Source of the DNA: Variovorax boronicumulans | GTDB lineage: Bacteria > Pseudomonadota > Gammaproteobacteria > Burkholderiales > Burkholderiaceae_C | Assembly: GCF_030812215.1 (NCBI RefSeq) | Contig: NZ_JAUSSG010000001.1 | Location: forward strand, 806,001-870,000 | DNA length: 64,000 nucleotides | Reading direction: 5' to 3' | In this document: piece after piece, positions 48,074 to 57,604 of the stretch | Layout of the letters: each line of letters opens with the position of its first letter | How positions within the stretch are numbered: the stretch's first letter is position 1 | The notes under the pieces: model-generated | The model's database searches: none | What the model was told of the DNA's origin: nothing | What the model saw: the letters and a program-made list of their open reading frames with translations, nothing else | Made by a program: the position numbers and the translations under genes

Positions 48074-48110
48074 CGACTCAAGGAGATTTATCTCCGAAGG
48101 GTCGTTTTTT
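48074..48110 (+). terminator. Intrinsic terminator of hemP
   Basis: Outer stem CGACTC (48074-48079) with GGGTCG (48099-48104, one G-T pair), inner stem GGAGA/TCTCC, then six T. It is 40 bases past the hemP stop. Confidence 0.75.
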
Positions 48111-48166
48111 GCTAGCCAACGGTTCGCCGACTAGCCAAGCTTTTTTTCACGCGGAACGCTCCAAAG

Positions 48167-48194
48167 AAAACGCCGACCTCGAAGTCGGCGTTTT
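48167..48194. terminator. Bidirectional terminator after the GlcG/HbpS-type gene
   Basis: AAAACGCCGAC (48167-48177) pairs perfectly with GTCGGCGTTTT (48184-48194). On the minus strand it ends transcription of the gene stopping at 48218; on the plus strand it backs up the hemP terminator. Confidence 0.85.
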
Positions 48195-48217
48195 GCTTTG
48201 TGCAGAGAGAGAGAAAC

Positions 48218-48625
48218 TCAGAGGCCGATCGCGGCAATGCCCGCCTTGGCAATTTGCGCATCTTCGTTCGACTTCACGCCGCTCACGCCAACAGCGCCGA
48301 TGACCTGGCCGTCCTTCACGATCGGCACGCCGCCTTCGAGCAGCCCCTGGACCGCGGGCGCCGTCAGGAACGCCGTACGGCCGCCGTTGATGATGTCTTC
48401 ATAGACCTTGCTCTCGCGCCGGCCCATGGCAGCCGTGTGCGCCTTGGCGGGTGCGATGTGCGACGACAGCGCCGCGGCACCGTCCAGGCGCTGCAGCCAG
48501 AGCAGGTTGCCGGCATCATCCGAGATGGCGATGGTCACGGCCCAGTTGTTCTTCAGGGCCTCGGCTTCGGCCGCTGCGGCGATGGCCTTGACGTCGGCGA
48601 GTTCGAGGAATGATTTGGTCTTCAT
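48218..48625 (-). CDS. GlcG/HbpS-family protein
   Basis: 135 residues. The pattern VTIAISDDAGNLLWLQRLDGA, then AKAHTAA, GGVPIVKDGQVIGAVGVSGVKSNEDAQIA is the GlcG/HbpS fold, whose members bind haem (HbpS) or are of unknown role beside glycolate and other catabolic operons. No signal peptide is evident. Its position next to hemP and the iron cluster makes haem binding attractive, but it is on the opposite strand with its own terminator. Confidence 0.85.
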   Translation of the reverse strand: MKTKSFLELADVKAIAAAAEAEALKNNWAVTIAISDDAGNLLWLQRLDGAAALSSHIAPAKAHTAAMGRRESKVYEDIINGGRTAFLTAPAVQGLLEGGVPIVKDGQVIGAVGVSGVKSNEDAQIAKAGIAAIGL

Positions 48626-48787
48626 GTTGAGCTCAGGTTGCGTAAAAACCCGACAGCATAACGGCCACCTGCCTCGAAACTGCCAGGACGCTTAAGAACA
48701 ACCTGGATACGGTCTTTCAGGCGCCCTCCTCTTGCAGACACCTAGAATGCGCCCAACTGCGTAGCAGCAACCACAGGAGCTTCGGCC

Positions 48788-49489
48788 ATGAACGACCGCG
48801 TCACCACCCTCGACACCTCCACAGGCTACGGCCAGACGTTGCCGCAGGCGGAGCGCCAACGCGTCCTGCGCAACACCTACTGGCTGTTGGCACTGAGCAT
48901 GCTGCCCACAGTGCTGGGCGCCTGGCTCGGCGTGAGCACCGGCATCACGCGCTCGCTCACCGGCGGGCTCGGCCTGATCGTCTTCCTCGGCGGCGCATTC
49001 GGCTTCATGTTCGCCATCGAGAAGACCAAGAACTCGGCCGCCGGCGTGCCGGTGCTGCTGGCCTTCACCTTCTTCATGGGGCTGATGCTCTCGCGCCTGA
49101 TCGCGATGGTGCTCGGCTTCAAGAACGGCTCCGAACTCGTCATGACGGCTTTCGGCGGCACGGCAGGCGTCTTCTTCGTGATGGCCTCGCTGGCCACCTT
49201 CATCAAGCGCGACCTGTCGGGCATGGGCAAGTTCCTGTTCGTCGGCGCGATCGTGCTGATGTTCGGCGCGATCATCAACGTGTTCGTCGGCTCGACCACG
49301 GGCATGCTGGTCATCTCGGTGGCCGCCATCGGCATCTTCTCGGCCTACATGCTCTATGACCTGAAGCAGATCATGGACGGCGGCGAAACCAACTACATCA
49401 CCGCCACGCTGGCCCTGTACCTGGACCTGTTCAACGTGTTCCAGAGCCTGCTGGCGCTGCTGGGCATCTTCGGCGGCGAGCGCGATTGA
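48788..49489 (+). CDS. Bax inhibitor-1/YccA family membrane protein
   Basis: 233 residues with seven predicted TM helices and the conserved C-terminal motif FSAYMLYDLKQIMDGGETNYI containing the paired Asp residues of the BI-1 di-aspartyl pH sensor. YccA interacts with and restrains FtsH in E. coli; calcium leak activity is known for BI-1 relatives. Start ATG at 48788 follows CAGGAG. A strong hairpin terminator lies just after the gene. Confidence 0.92.
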   Translation: MNDRVTTLDTSTGYGQTLPQAERQRVLRNTYWLLALSMLPTVLGAWLGVSTGITRSLTGGLGLIVFLGGAFGFMFAIEKTKNSAAGVPVLLAFTFFMGLMLSRLIAMVLGFKNGSELVMTAFGGTAGVFFVMASLATFIKRDLSGMGKFLFVGAIVLMFGAIINVFVGSTTGMLVISVAAIGIFSAYMLYDLKQIMDGGETNYITATLALYLDLFNVFQSLLALLGIFGGERD

Positions 49490-49512
49490 GCGATTAAGAA
49501 AACCGCACCCAA

Positions 49513-49542
49513 GAACAAAGGGCCCCGAGGGGCCCTTTGTTC
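49513..49542. terminator. Bidirectional terminator between the BI-1 gene and rlmD
   Basis: A perfect 14-bp stem: GAACAAAGGGCCCC (49513-49526) and GGGGCCCTTTGTTC (49529-49542), with an A run/T run on opposite flanks. The rlmD stop codon at 49541 lies at its edge. Confidence 0.85.
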
Positions 49543-50977
49543 ATTCCAGGTCGAAGACGGCAATCGACTCGACGTGCGCCGTATGGGGAAACATGTTGAC
49601 CACCCCCGCGAAGGTGCATCGATACCCCGCTTGATGCACCAGCAAACCGGCATCGCGCGCAAGCGTCGACGGGTTGCAGCTCACGTACACAATGCGCTTT
49701 GGCGGCGTCCAGCCATCGGTGCGCAGCTCGGGCTGCTGATGCAGATCGGCCATCGCCTTGGCGAGCGCGAACGCGCCTTCGCGGGGCGGATCGACCAGCC
49801 ACTTGTCGGCGCTGCCATCGGCCACCAGCATGGCCGGCGTCATCTCGAACAGGTTGCGCGCGACGAACGTGGTCGGCGAAAGCGCGCGCCGAGCACTCGT
49901 TGCAGGCTCGTTCTTTCTGAGGTTGTCGGTCGCACGCGCCACCAGCGTGTCGCTACCCTCGATACCCAGCACCTCGCGCGCCCGGCTCGCCAGCGGCAAA
50001 GTGAAATTGCCGAGGCCGCAGAACCAGTCGATGACCCGCTCGTCGGACTGCACATCGAGCAGGCGAAGCGCCTTGCCCACCAGCGCACGATTGATGTGCG
50101 GATTGACCTGCGTGAAATCGGTGGGCTTGAACGGCATCGTGACGCCGAATTCGGGCAAACGGTAAGCCAGCGGCGTACCGCCCTCTTCCAGCAGCTTCAC
50201 GGTCTCCGGCCCCTTGGCCTGCAACCACCACTGGACGCCTTCGTTCTGGGCGGCAAACGCCTTCAGCCGGTCGATGTCGGCGCGCGACAGGGGCTCCAGG
50301 TGCCGCAGCACCAGGGCGATCGTGCCCAGCGCGGTGGAATCCGGCGCATCGCCGCAAGCCAGTTCGATCTGGGGGCAGGTCTCCCGCGCGTCCATGGAGC
50401 CGATCAGTGCACGCAGGGGCATCAGCATCTCGCTGACCTGCTTGGGCAGCACCGGACACACCTGCATGTCGGCGAGGTAGCGGCTCTTGCGCTCGTGAAA
50501 GCCGATCAGCACCGTGCCCTTCTTGACCACATAGCGCACCGAAAGGCGCGCACGGTACCGGTAGTGCCATGCGGGGCCCTCGAGCGGACGCAACACGTTT
50601 TCGGGGCGCACCTTGCCCAGGTGCCAGAGGTTGTCTTCCAGCGCGCGCTGCTTCACGGCCACCTGCGCGGCGGCGTCCAGGTGCTGCATCTTGCAACCGC
50701 CGCAGGCGCCGGTGTGCAGGCCGAAATGCGGGCAGCCCGGGCGCACCCGCTGCGACGACTCGCGCCGGATGTGGGTGACCGTGCCCTGTTCCCAGTTGTT
50801 CTTGCGGCGATGAACGTTGAACTGAACTTCCTCGAAAGGCAGTGCGCCTTCGATGAAAACGACCATGCCGTCAGCCTTGTGGGAAACGCCCTGTGCGTCG
50901 AGGTCGAGCGACTCGACTTTCAGCCATTCTTCGCCGGGATTCGTGGGGACTTTCTTTTCTTCGATGGATTCCGTCAT
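49541..50977 (-). CDS. rlmD: 23S rRNA (uracil-1939-C5)-methyltransferase RlmD
   Basis: 478 residues. N-terminal TRAM-like domain, [4Fe-4S] ligands C82, C92, C95 and C174 (RPGCPHF, ACGGC, QVCPVL), SAM-binding [14 protein letters not shown], and the catalytic Cys in [12 protein letters not shown]. Methylates U1939 of 23S rRNA. The 5' end faces away from rpoS by about 40 bp. Confidence 0.94.
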   Translation of the reverse strand: MTESIEEKKVPTNPGEEWLKVESLDLDAQGVSHKADGMVVFIEGALPFEEVQFNVHRRKNNWEQGTVTHIRRESSQRVRPGCPHFGLHTGACGGCKMQHLDAAAQVAVKQRALEDNLWHLGKVRPENVLRPLEGPAWHYRYRARLSVRYVVKKGTVLIGFHERKSRYLADMQVCPVLPKQVSEMLMPLRALIGSMDARETCPQIELACGDAPDSTALGTIALVLRHLEPLSRADIDRLKAFAAQNEGVQWWLQAKGPETVKLLEEGGTPLAYRLPEFGVTMPFKPTDFTQVNPHINRALVGKALRLLDVQSDERVIDWFCGLGNFTLPLASRAREVLGIEGSDTLVARATDNLRKNEPATSARRALSPTTFVARNLFEMTPAMLVADGSADKWLVDPPREGAFALAKAMADLHQQPELRTDGWTPPKRIVYVSCNPSTLARDAGLLVHQAGYRCTFAGVVNMFPHTAHVESIAVFDLE

Positions 50978-51019
50978 CCCCCGATTGTCTCAGCGCGGCC
51001 GCCTCCGCTTTTTCTCCTG

Positions 51020-52042
51020 CTAGAACAGCGCGTCCCGCCCGATGCCCGAGCGTGCCAGCTGCCGGCGCATCTTGGCCAACGCCTCGTTCTGGATCTGCCT
51101 GACGCGCTCGCGCGTGAGGCCCAGGCGCACGCTCAGCACCTCGAGCGTTTCGGGTTCGCGGTCATGCAGGCCATAGCGCCCCTCCAGCACCTCGCGCTCG
51201 CGTGCATCGAGCGCGTGGACCCACTGGTCGAGCAGGCGCTCCACCTCGTGCGCCTGTGTCACGCCGCTCGGATTGCCCTGCTCGTCGTCGGATGCCACGG
51301 TGTCGGCGAGCGTGAAGCCCTCCTCCCCGCGCGCATCGCCGGCGTCGAGCGAGCGCGGTGCTTCGGAAAGGGCCAACAGGTCGGCCACCTCCTGCACGTC
51401 GCGGCCGAGCAGCGCCGCGATGTCTTCCACGCGCACGCCATCGGGGCGGCGAGCGACAAACTCCGCATCGCCTTCGAGCGCACGGCGGGCGCGCAGCACC
51501 TGCTGCAGTTCGCGCACCACGTGCACCGGCAGGCGAATCGCGCGCGCCTGCGTCATGACGGCACGCTCGACCGACTGGCGAATCCACCAGGTCGCATACG
51601 TGGAAAAACGAAAGCCGCGCTCGGGCTCGAACTTGGTGATGGCATGCATCAACCCGAGATTGCCCTCTTCGATGAGATCCGACAGCGGCACGCCGCGGCC
51701 CAGGTAGCCCTTGGCAATGTTGACCACGAGCCGAAGGTTGTGCTCGATCATCGATTGCCGAGCCGCGAAGTCGCCAGAGCGAGCGGCGCAGGCCGTCTGG
51801 AATTCCTCGTCGGGGGTAAACAGCTCGGTGCGCCGGACCTGGCGCAGGTAGATGGTCAGTGCGTCTGCGCCTTCGCCGCCGATCAGCTCGGTCATGGCGC
51901 CCCGGGGCAACGCTGCGTTGAGCGCTACAGGGTCAGCTGGAAGGTCCTCGTCGGGCGCGATTTCCTTGTCGCCAGGGGAGCGGCCACCTCTGCCCGCCAG
52001 CCCGCGCACGGGCAGCGTGCGACGGGGGCGGGAGGCAGCCAT
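51020..52042 (-). CDS. rpoS: RNA polymerase sigma factor RpoS
   Basis: 340 residues. A variable N-terminus (about 1-50), region 1.2/2 ([64 protein letters not shown]), region 3, and region 4 with the [21 protein letters not shown]. Group-2 sigma-70 member. Directly downstream of nlpD (5 bp), the classical rpoS context, where a promoter inside nlpD usually drives rpoS. Mediates the general stress/stationary response. Confidence 0.94.
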   Translation of the reverse strand: MAASRPRRTLPVRGLAGRGGRSPGDKEIAPDEDLPADPVALNAALPRGAMTELIGGEGADALTIYLRQVRRTELFTPDEEFQTACAARSGDFAARQSMIEHNLRLVVNIAKGYLGRGVPLSDLIEEGNLGLMHAITKFEPERGFRFSTYATWWIRQSVERAVMTQARAIRLPVHVVRELQQVLRARRALEGDAEFVARRPDGVRVEDIAALLGRDVQEVADLLALSEAPRSLDAGDARGEEGFTLADTVASDDEQGNPSGVTQAHEVERLLDQWVHALDAREREVLEGRYGLHDREPETLEVLSVRLGLTRERVRQIQNEALAKMRRQLARSGIGRDALF

Positions 52043-52046
52043 GGCA

Positions 52047-52949
52047 TCACCGGCCGGGCAGGTAGCGTGACGGGTCGACGGGCTTGCCCTGGCGGCGGAT
52101 CTCGAAATGCAGCTTCACGCGATCGGCGTCGCTGCTGCCCATTTCGGCGATCTTCTGGCCCTTCTGAACCGACTGGTCTTCCTTCACGAGCAGCGTCTGG
52201 TTGTGCGCGTACGCCGTGAGGTAGGTGTTGTTGTGCTTCAGGATGATCAGGTTGCCGTAGCCACGAAGGCCCGCGCCCGCATACACCACACGACCGTCGG
52301 CCGCGGCCAGCACGGGGTCGCCCGCCTTGCCGCTGATGTCGTAGCCCTTGTTCTTGGCTTCATCGAAGCCAGCGATGAGCGAACCGCTGGCGGGCCAGAT
52401 CCAGCCGAGGTCTTCGTCGCCCGAACTTCCGCTGCCCGGGCTGGCCGGAGAAGCCGTGACAGGCGCCGCCGGTTTCACCGGCGTGCTTGCGCTGCTCCCC
52501 GGAACAGCGGCGATCACTGGGGGTGGCGTCACCGGCTTGGTGACGGCGCCTTCCGAACCCGAGGCTGCAGGAGCGGTTGCAACGGCGGTGCCCGACGGCG
52601 GAATCACGCGCAGCACCTGGCCCACTTCGATCAGGTCGGGGTTGTCCAGATTGTTCCAGCGGGCGATGTCCTGCCAGCGTTGTCCGGTTTCGCTGCCGAT
52701 GCGGCGGATCGTGTCGCCGGGTCGCACGGCGTAGTAGCCCGGCTTGCCGTAGTTCTCGATGCCCTGGAGCGGCTTGCCGTTGGCATCGACCGTGATGGGA
52801 GGACCACCTGGCGTGGCACCGGGCGCCCGCGTCATCGTGCCGCGGTCCTCGACGGGCGCCGGCCCGCGCGGTGCGGAGCAGCCCGCGATCACGAGCACAA
52901 CGGCCAACGTGATGCCCGCGAACAAACTCCGATTGCCAAAACCCTGCAT
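52047..52949 (-). CDS. nlpD: Lipoprotein NlpD (LysM plus degenerate M23 domain)
   Basis: 300 residues. Lipoprotein signal with lipobox VIAGC (Cys at about 24), one LysM domain ([20 protein letters not shown]), a Pro/Ala/Ser-rich linker, and a C-terminal LytM/M23 domain. The first zinc ligand of active M23 enzymes (His in HxGxD) is replaced: NKGYDISG. So it is probably catalytically dead and acts as an amidase activator during cell division. Sits in surE-pcm-nlpD-rpoS order. Confidence 0.92.
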   Translation of the reverse strand: MQGFGNRSLFAGITLAVVLVIAGCSAPRGPAPVEDRGTMTRAPGATPGGPPITVDANGKPLQGIENYGKPGYYAVRPGDTIRRIGSETGQRWQDIARWNNLDNPDLIEVGQVLRVIPPSGTAVATAPAASGSEGAVTKPVTPPPVIAAVPGSSASTPVKPAAPVTASPASPGSGSSGDEDLGWIWPASGSLIAGFDEAKNKGYDISGKAGDPVLAAADGRVVYAGAGLRGYGNLIILKHNNTYLTAYAHNQTLLVKEDQSVQKGQKIAEMGSSDADRVKLHFEIRRQGKPVDPSRYLPGR

Positions 52950-52960
52950 TTGTTATTCCT

Positions 52961-53734
52961 TCAAGCGATGCCCGATTTTAGGGGGACAAAGTGAACCGCC
53001 TCAAGAATGAGACGCTCCAGTCCACGGGCAGTTTTGTCGATGACGACGAGGGCCTGTCCGCCCTTGTCCGAATGGGTCGGCGCGACGATGCGCCCGCCGA
53101 CCGCGAGTTGTGAAATCCAGGCTTCCGGAACGGCTTCGCCGCCGGCCGCCGCGATGATGCCGGCATAGGGCGCGCCCTTGGCATAGCCGATCATTCCGTC
53201 TCCCAGCATCAGGTGCACCGTGGCCAACCGGAAGTGCCTCAGATTGGCCCGGGCGCGTTCATGGAGGCCGCGCAGGCGCTCGATGCTGTACACCTCGGTT
53301 GCCACATGGTTCAGCACCGCGGCCTGGTAGCCGCAGCCGGTGCCGATCTCGAGCACGCGGCCAAGGCGGTCCTGGGGCTTGCCGGCCAATGCGGGCGCAG
53401 CGAGCAAGAGCTCGATCATTCGGGCCACCACGCTCGGCTTGGAGATCGTTTGCCCCAGGCCGATCGGCAGGCTGGTGTCTTCGTACGCCTGGTTGACCAG
53501 CGCGCTGTCGACGAAGCGATGCCGCTCGACAGCCCCCATCGCACGCAGCACGCGCGGATCGGAAATGCCCTGCGCCGCGAGCTTCTGCACCATGCGCGCG
53601 CGCACCGCGTCGGAAGCCATCGAAGGCGTGGACGGCACCATCGGCTTGGCCGGCACGGCGGGCATGCGCCCACGCGTGGCTGCCGAAGCGGTGGGTGTCA
53701 GGCGAACCGGGAAACTGGGCCGTTGCGTGGCCAT
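52961..53734 (-). CDS. pcm: Protein-L-isoaspartate O-methyltransferase
   Basis: 257 residues. SAM-binding motif VLEIGTGCGYQAAVLN, preceded by IGLGQTISKPSVVARM, both typical of PCMT, and post-motif VYSIERLRGLHERA. The N-terminus carries about 40 extra low-complexity residues (Pro/Ala/Thr-rich) relative to E. coli; a start at a later Met is possible. Repairs isoaspartyl damage in ageing proteins. It follows surE with a 1 bp gap. Confidence 0.92.
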   Translation of the reverse strand: MATQRPSFPVRLTPTASAATRGRMPAVPAKPMVPSTPSMASDAVRARMVQKLAAQGISDPRVLRAMGAVERHRFVDSALVNQAYEDTSLPIGLGQTISKPSVVARMIELLLAAPALAGKPQDRLGRVLEIGTGCGYQAAVLNHVATEVYSIERLRGLHERARANLRHFRLATVHLMLGDGMIGYAKGAPYAGIIAAAGGEAVPEAWISQLAVGGRIVAPTHSDKGGQALVVIDKTARGLERLILEAVHFVPLKSGIA

Positions 53735-53735
53735 G

Positions 53736-54494
53736 TCAATTGCCGAGACGGGCCACCGTCTCGCGCCATTGCCCCAGGTTGGCGTGGTCGGTCAGGTCGA
53801 TCTGCAGCGGCGTGAGCGCGATGTGGCCGGCGGCGGTGGCGTGGAAATCGGTGCCTTCGCCGCTGTCCTTGGCGCTGCCCGCGCCGGCGATCCAGTACAT
53901 CGTCTCGCCGCGCGGGCTGTCCTGCGTGATGACTTTTTCCGCCGCGTGACGCCGGCCGAGGCGGCAGACCTTGACCGGTTTCAGCTCGTCGAACGGCCGG
54001 TTCGGCACGTTCACATTGAGCAGGAAGGCGGGGCCGCCGATCATCTTTTCGCGCTCGATCTGCTGCACCAGGCGACGCGCGACTTGCGCTGCCGCATCCA
54101 CGTGCGCCCAGCCCTTTTCGATCTGCGAGAACGCGATGGCTGGAATGCCGAAGAGGTACGCCTCCATGGCCGCGCCGACGGTGCCTGAATAGATGGTGTC
54201 GTCGCCCATGTTGGCGCCGTTGTTGATGCCGGAGACCACGAGGTCGGGCCGGTAGTCGAGCAGGCCCTTGAGCGCGATGTGCACGCAGTCGGCCGGCGTG
54301 CCGGTGACATAGCGAAACCCGTTGTGCGCCTTGTGCACGTAGAGCGGTGCAGCCAGCGTCAGCGCGTTCGACTTGGCGCTGTTGTTGTGCTCGGGTGCGA
54401 CCACCTCGACTTCGGCGATGTCCTTGAGCGCGTCGTGCAGTGCGACGATGCCAGGCGCCTGGAAGCCATCGTCATTGGAAATAAGTATCTTCAT
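53736..54494 (-). CDS. surE: 5'/3'-nucleotidase SurE
   Basis: 252 residues from MKILISNDDGFQAPGI; metal-binding D8-D9 in SNDDG, APEHNNSAKSNALT (Asn and Ser residues), and VVSGINNGANMGDDTIYSGTVGAA. Broad-specificity survival nucleotidase. Upstream in-frame start at 54548 is rejected because the family begins with MRILxSNDDG. First gene of the surE-pcm-nlpD-rpoS series. Confidence 0.95.
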   Translation of the reverse strand: MKILISNDDGFQAPGIVALHDALKDIAEVEVVAPEHNNSAKSNALTLAAPLYVHKAHNGFRYVTGTPADCVHIALKGLLDYRPDLVVSGINNGANMGDDTIYSGTVGAAMEAYLFGIPAIAFSQIEKGWAHVDAAAQVARRLVQQIEREKMIGGPAFLLNVNVPNRPFDELKPVKVCRLGRRHAAEKVITQDSPRGETMYWIAGAGSAKDSGEGTDFHATAAGHIALTPLQIDLTDHANLGQWRETVARLGN

Positions 54495-54621
54495 GGTGCT
54501 TTTGGATGCACCGGATTGTAGGCGTCGGGTGCGTCGCAGCAGGGACAAGGACGCCCTGCCGCGGCACCTATCATGCCCGCAGTCCTTGCCTCAACATTAC
54601 CCATCCGAAGGAGACCCGAGC

Positions 54622-55608
54622 ATGCACGCATGGCTTTGCGAAAACCCCGTTGGCGTCGACGCGCTCACCTGGAAAGAACTGCCGACACCCACGCCGGGCC
54701 CAGGGCAGGTGCTGATCGAGATCAAGGCCGCCAGCCTGAATTTCCCAGACCTGCTGATCGTGCAGAACAAGTACCAGATGAAGCCGCCCCTGCCCTTCGT
54801 TCCCGGTTCGGAATACGCGGGCGTCATCCAGGCGGTCGGCGAAGGCGTGACGCACCTGAAGGTGGGCCAGAACGTGGCCTGCCTGTCGGGCACCGGTGGT
54901 TTCGGCACCCACACGCTGGCCCCCGCGGCGCTGTGCATGCCGCTGCCCGAGGGCTTCGGCCATGTCGACGCGGCCGCGTTCATCATGATCTACGCCACCT
55001 CCTGGCACGCGCTCATGGATCGCGCACAGCTCAAGGCCGGAGAAACCGTGCTGGTGCTCGGCGCAGCGGGGGGCGTGGGAACTGCGGCCATCCAGATTGC
55101 AAAGGCCGCCGGCGCCAAGGTGATTGCAGCCGCCTCCACCGACGAGAAATGCGAACTCTGCCGGTCCATTGGTGCCGATGCGACGATCAACTACACGACG
55201 CACGCATTGCCAAACGGTTTTCGCGATGCCATCAAGGCCGCCACCGACGGCAAGGGTCCAGATGTCATTTACGACCCTGTGGGCGGCGATTTTGCAGAGC
55301 CCGCTTTTCGCTCCATTGGCTGGCGCGGCCGGTATTTGGTGGTGGGTTTTGCGTCGGGTCCCATTCCGTCGCTGCCATTGAATCTCACGCTGTTGAAAGG
55401 CGCATCGCTCGTGGGCGTGTTCTGGGGCGATTTCGCCAAGCGTGAACCCAAGGCCAATGCACAGATGATGGCCGAATTGGCGCAGTGGTACGGCCAGGGA
55501 AAGATCAAGCCAGTGATCGACAGCACGATGCCGATGGCCGAATTGAAGGCCGCATACGCGCACATGGGTTCGCGCGGCGTCAAAGGAAAACTGGTGATGG
55601 TGAACTGA
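54622..55608 (+). CDS. NADPH:quinone oxidoreductase-type zinc-independent MDR dehydrogenase
   Basis: 328 residues, medium-chain reductase fold. GroES-like N-terminus (LIEIKAASLNFPDLLIVQ), nucleotide-binding motif VLVLGAAGGVGTAAIQIAKAAGAKVIA, and YDPVGGDFAEPAFRSIGWRGR; no structural zinc Cys cluster. An excellent AAGGAG precedes the ATG at 54622. Reduces quinones or alpha,beta-enones or acyl-CoA enoyls; the substrate is undefined. Divergent from surE. Confidence 0.9.
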   Translation: MHAWLCENPVGVDALTWKELPTPTPGPGQVLIEIKAASLNFPDLLIVQNKYQMKPPLPFVPGSEYAGVIQAVGEGVTHLKVGQNVACLSGTGGFGTHTLAPAALCMPLPEGFGHVDAAAFIMIYATSWHALMDRAQLKAGETVLVLGAAGGVGTAAIQIAKAAGAKVIAAASTDEKCELCRSIGADATINYTTHALPNGFRDAIKAATDGKGPDVIYDPVGGDFAEPAFRSIGWRGRYLVVGFASGPIPSLPLNLTLLKGASLVGVFWGDFAKREPKANAQMMAELAQWYGQGKIKPVIDSTMPMAELKAAYAHMGSRGVKGKLVMVN

Positions 55609-55630
55609 GCAAACCTCGTTTCAGTCGCCC

Positions 55631-55664
55631 AATAAAAAAGCCCGCTTGCGCGGGCTTTTTTATT
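55631..55664. terminator. Bidirectional terminator between the quinone oxidoreductase gene and the H-NS-type gene
   Basis: A perfect 15-bp stem AATAAAAAAGCCCGC (55631-55645) with GCGGGCTTTTTTATT (55650-55664) and a TTGC loop. It serves both convergent genes. Confidence 0.92.
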
Positions 55665-55690
55665 GATAAAAGTTCGGCGATTCGCAGCGC

Positions 55691-56035
55691 TTACTTGATC
55701 TCGTAATCAGAAAGCGACTTGCCGGCAGCCAATGCTTCAGTCACCCAACGTGGCTTGCGGCCACGGCCGCCGGACCAGGTTTCGCCGGTCGGGCCGCGGT
55801 ATTTGGCGGCTGCCTTGGGCGCTGCGGCACCTGCACTGCGCTTGGCGGCTGCACCGCGGCCGCCGAGTTTCAGGTCGGAAGCGGTCAAACCGAATTCCGC
55901 GATCTTCTTGCGCAACTCCTCGATCACGCCCGCACGTTCTTGGTTACGAAGGTCTTCAGCCTGCTTCCGCAATTGAGCAATCTGCTCGTCGTGCTTCTTG
56001 ATCTGGGAATTGATATCGGCGAGTGTCGAAGCCAT
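55691..56035 (-). CDS. H-NS histone family nucleoid-associated protein
   Basis: 114 residues. N-terminal coiled-coil oligomerisation region (about 1-48: QIKKHDEQIAQLRKQAEDLR), an Ala/Lys-rich linker, and the C-terminal DNA-binding module KYRGPTGETWSGGRGRKPRW, the H-NS/BpH3 AT-hook-like motif. A global silencer of AT-rich DNA in betaproteobacteria. AGGAG precedes the ATG. Its neighbours are not horizontally acquired, so it is probably the chromosomal housekeeping copy or a paralogue. Confidence 0.93.
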   Translation of the reverse strand: MASTLADINSQIKKHDEQIAQLRKQAEDLRNQERAGVIEELRKKIAEFGLTASDLKLGGRGAAAKRSAGAAAPKAAAKYRGPTGETWSGGRGRKPRWVTEALAAGKSLSDYEIK

Positions 56036-56066
56036 TGTTGGACTCCTGAAAATTGAAAACGGGTGG

Positions 56067-56094
56067 ATTTTAATTCAGTTTGCATTTGTCACAA
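56067..56094 (-). promoter_or_regulatory. Probable promoter of the H-NS-type gene
   Basis: On the minus strand -35 TTGTGA (56089-56094), 16-base spacer and -10 TAAAAT (56067-56072), about 32 bases upstream of the ATG at 56035. Two mismatches to consensus in total. Confidence 0.4.
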
Positions 56095-56242
56095 GCCCAT
56101 CCGCATCAGAAAAAATGCCTGTCCAACAGGTTAATGCAACAGCGCGCAACGTAAAGCGAGCTGCTTTGGTTCCGTATATCGAGGAGAACAAGGGAGAGAA
56201 GTCGACGGGCAACTGCTGCAACGAACAGGGCGCCGGAAATGA

Positions 56243-56266
56243 CAACGCCGGGTAAACCCGGCGTTG
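56243..56266 (-). terminator. Hairpin downstream of tRNA-His
   Basis: A perfect 10-bp stem CAACGCCGGG (56243-56252) and CCCGGCGTTG (56257-56266) with a TAAA loop, 47 bases past the tRNA 3' end. Only a weak T stretch follows. The rest of the 56100-56312 gap shows no gene-like frame. Confidence 0.5.
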
Positions 56267-56312
56267 GAATCCCTTGAATGCTATTGCGAAATAGCGACAG
56301 GGAGATATTTTT

Positions 56313-56389
56313 TGGGGTGGCTGATGGGACTCGAACCCACGACGACCAGAATCACAATCTGGGACTCTACCAGCTGAGCTACAGCCACC
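56313..56389 (-). tRNA. tRNA-His (GTG anticodon)
   Basis: On the minus strand it starts GGTGGCTGTAGCTCAGCTGG. The anticodon stem-loop is CCAGA-TTGTGAT-TCTGG (anticodon GTG), the T-arm carries GGGTTCGAGTCCC, and the acceptor ends in CAGCCACC plus encoded CCA. The extra 5' G (position -1) opposite C73 is the identity element of tRNA-His. Confidence 0.97.
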
Positions 56390-56464
56390 GCAGAGCCCGC
56401 AATTGTAGCGTCAAAAATCGAGGTTTCGGCTCCAGAGGGTCGCAACGTGGTTTGAAATTCACAT

Positions 56465-57097
56465 TCAGCCCGCTGCCAGAGGGCCCGGGGCGCCGGAAGC
56501 TTCCTCTATCTTGATGGAACCATCGGATCGCTCGCAGGTGCCGATCAGCAAGCCGCTGGCAACCGCGTGATCGCGCAATTCGCCCAATACCTCGTCGCGC
56601 CCTGGCTCTTCGGAAAACACGGGAACGCTGTCGAGCGCGAACAGCTGGAAAGCGTAGCGATGCACGCCGTGGCCGGGCGGCGGGTCCGGCGGAAGCCAGT
56701 CAGCCTGCAGGCTCGAATTGCGCCCGACGTGCAAGCCAACGCCTTCCTGGTCGTTACCTGGAATGGCAGCCTCCACCAACCTGTCGTCTTCCGGTCTCAG
56801 TCCGACCACGATGGCATGCACCAGCGGATTCGGCGTGGGCGAGTCGGCGTCCTCCACGATCAGCACCAGCGATGCGACGCCCGCAGGCAGCCCCGTCCAT
56901 TGCAAAGGCGGCGAGACGCCTTCTCCATCGGCCGTGTAGCGCGGAGGTATCGGCGCGTGGTCGGCGAAGGCCACGCTGGTCACCACAATCGACGCCATGC
57001 CTTCGCGCAGGCCGAGCGTGTTGAAAACGATGTTGTCTAGGCCGGCGCGTACGCCGTGTAATGCGCGGCCAACGGCTTCGGGTAATTTTTCAAGCAT
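56465..57097 (-). CDS. YbhB/YbcL-family (PEBP, Raf kinase inhibitor-like) protein
   Basis: 210 residues from MLEKLPEAVGRALHG. PEBP signature stretches: IPPRYTADGEGVSPPLQWTGLP, VLIVEDADSPTPNPLVHAIV, GHGVHRYAFQLFAL. It has an N-terminal helix of about 30 residues before the PEBP domain. Bacterial members are of unclear function. A start at 57118 would add seven residues. Confidence 0.9.
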   Translation of the reverse strand: MLEKLPEAVGRALHGVRAGLDNIVFNTLGLREGMASIVVTSVAFADHAPIPPRYTADGEGVSPPLQWTGLPAGVASLVLIVEDADSPTPNPLVHAIVVGLRPEDDRLVEAAIPGNDQEGVGLHVGRNSSLQADWLPPDPPPGHGVHRYAFQLFALDSVPVFSEEPGRDEVLGELRDHAVASGLLIGTCERSDGSIKIEEASGAPGPLAAG

Positions 57098-57303
57098 GCA
57101 TCGGGTATAGCCCGGCATGTACCCGCGCTTTGTAGGACGTCGCAGCGCACTCGCCGGCGACCTTGCGGCAGAAATTCCCGTTCGCGCGCATCGATGCGCA
57201 TCGCGGGTGAGACCGCTCACATGGCTCCGCTATCATCGATGCGGCCCGCGCAGACGGGCGCGGCTTTTCGCCACTTCCACTTCACCACCAAAGGAATTTC
57301 TTC

Positions 57304-57552
57304 ATGAGCATCGTCTGGACTATTCTGATCGGGTTCGTCGTGGGTCTGGTGGCACGCGCCGTCAAGCCAGGCGACGATTCCGCAGGCTTCATCGTCACCA
57401 CGCTGATCGGCATTGCGGGTTCGCTGATCGTCACCTACGTCGGCCAGGCCATGGGCTGGTACACCGCGGGCCAAGGCGCCGGCTTCATCGCTTCCGTGCT
57501 GGGCGCGATCGTGCTGCTGATCCTTTATGGCCTGATCAAGCGCAAGAGCTGA
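57304..57552 (+). CDS. GlsB/YeaQ/YmgE-family stress-response membrane protein
   Basis: 82 residues with three hydrophobic segments and the glycine-rich signatures GFVVGLVARAVKPGDD, IVTTLIGIAGSLIVTYVGQAMG and FIASVLGAIVLLILYGLI of the transglycosylase-associated (GlsB) family. Inner-membrane protein, often general-stress induced; it probably belongs to the RpoS regulon but no site is shown. AAAGGAA precedes the ATG. Confidence 0.92.
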   Translation: MSIVWTILIGFVVGLVARAVKPGDDSAGFIVTTLIGIAGSLIVTYVGQAMGWYTAGQGAGFIASVLGAIVLLILYGLIKRKS

Positions 57553-57604
57553 TACCCCGCGCGGCCCTGCCGAGGCCGCGCCGAGCGGCCAAGCCGCGAA
57601 CTTC

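Noticed and set aside
48109..48303. Short plus-strand frame between hemP and the GlcG/HbpS-type gene
   Set aside because: It runs through two hairpin terminators and into the antisense of the GlcG/HbpS-type gene; no ribosome-binding site or recognisable motif.
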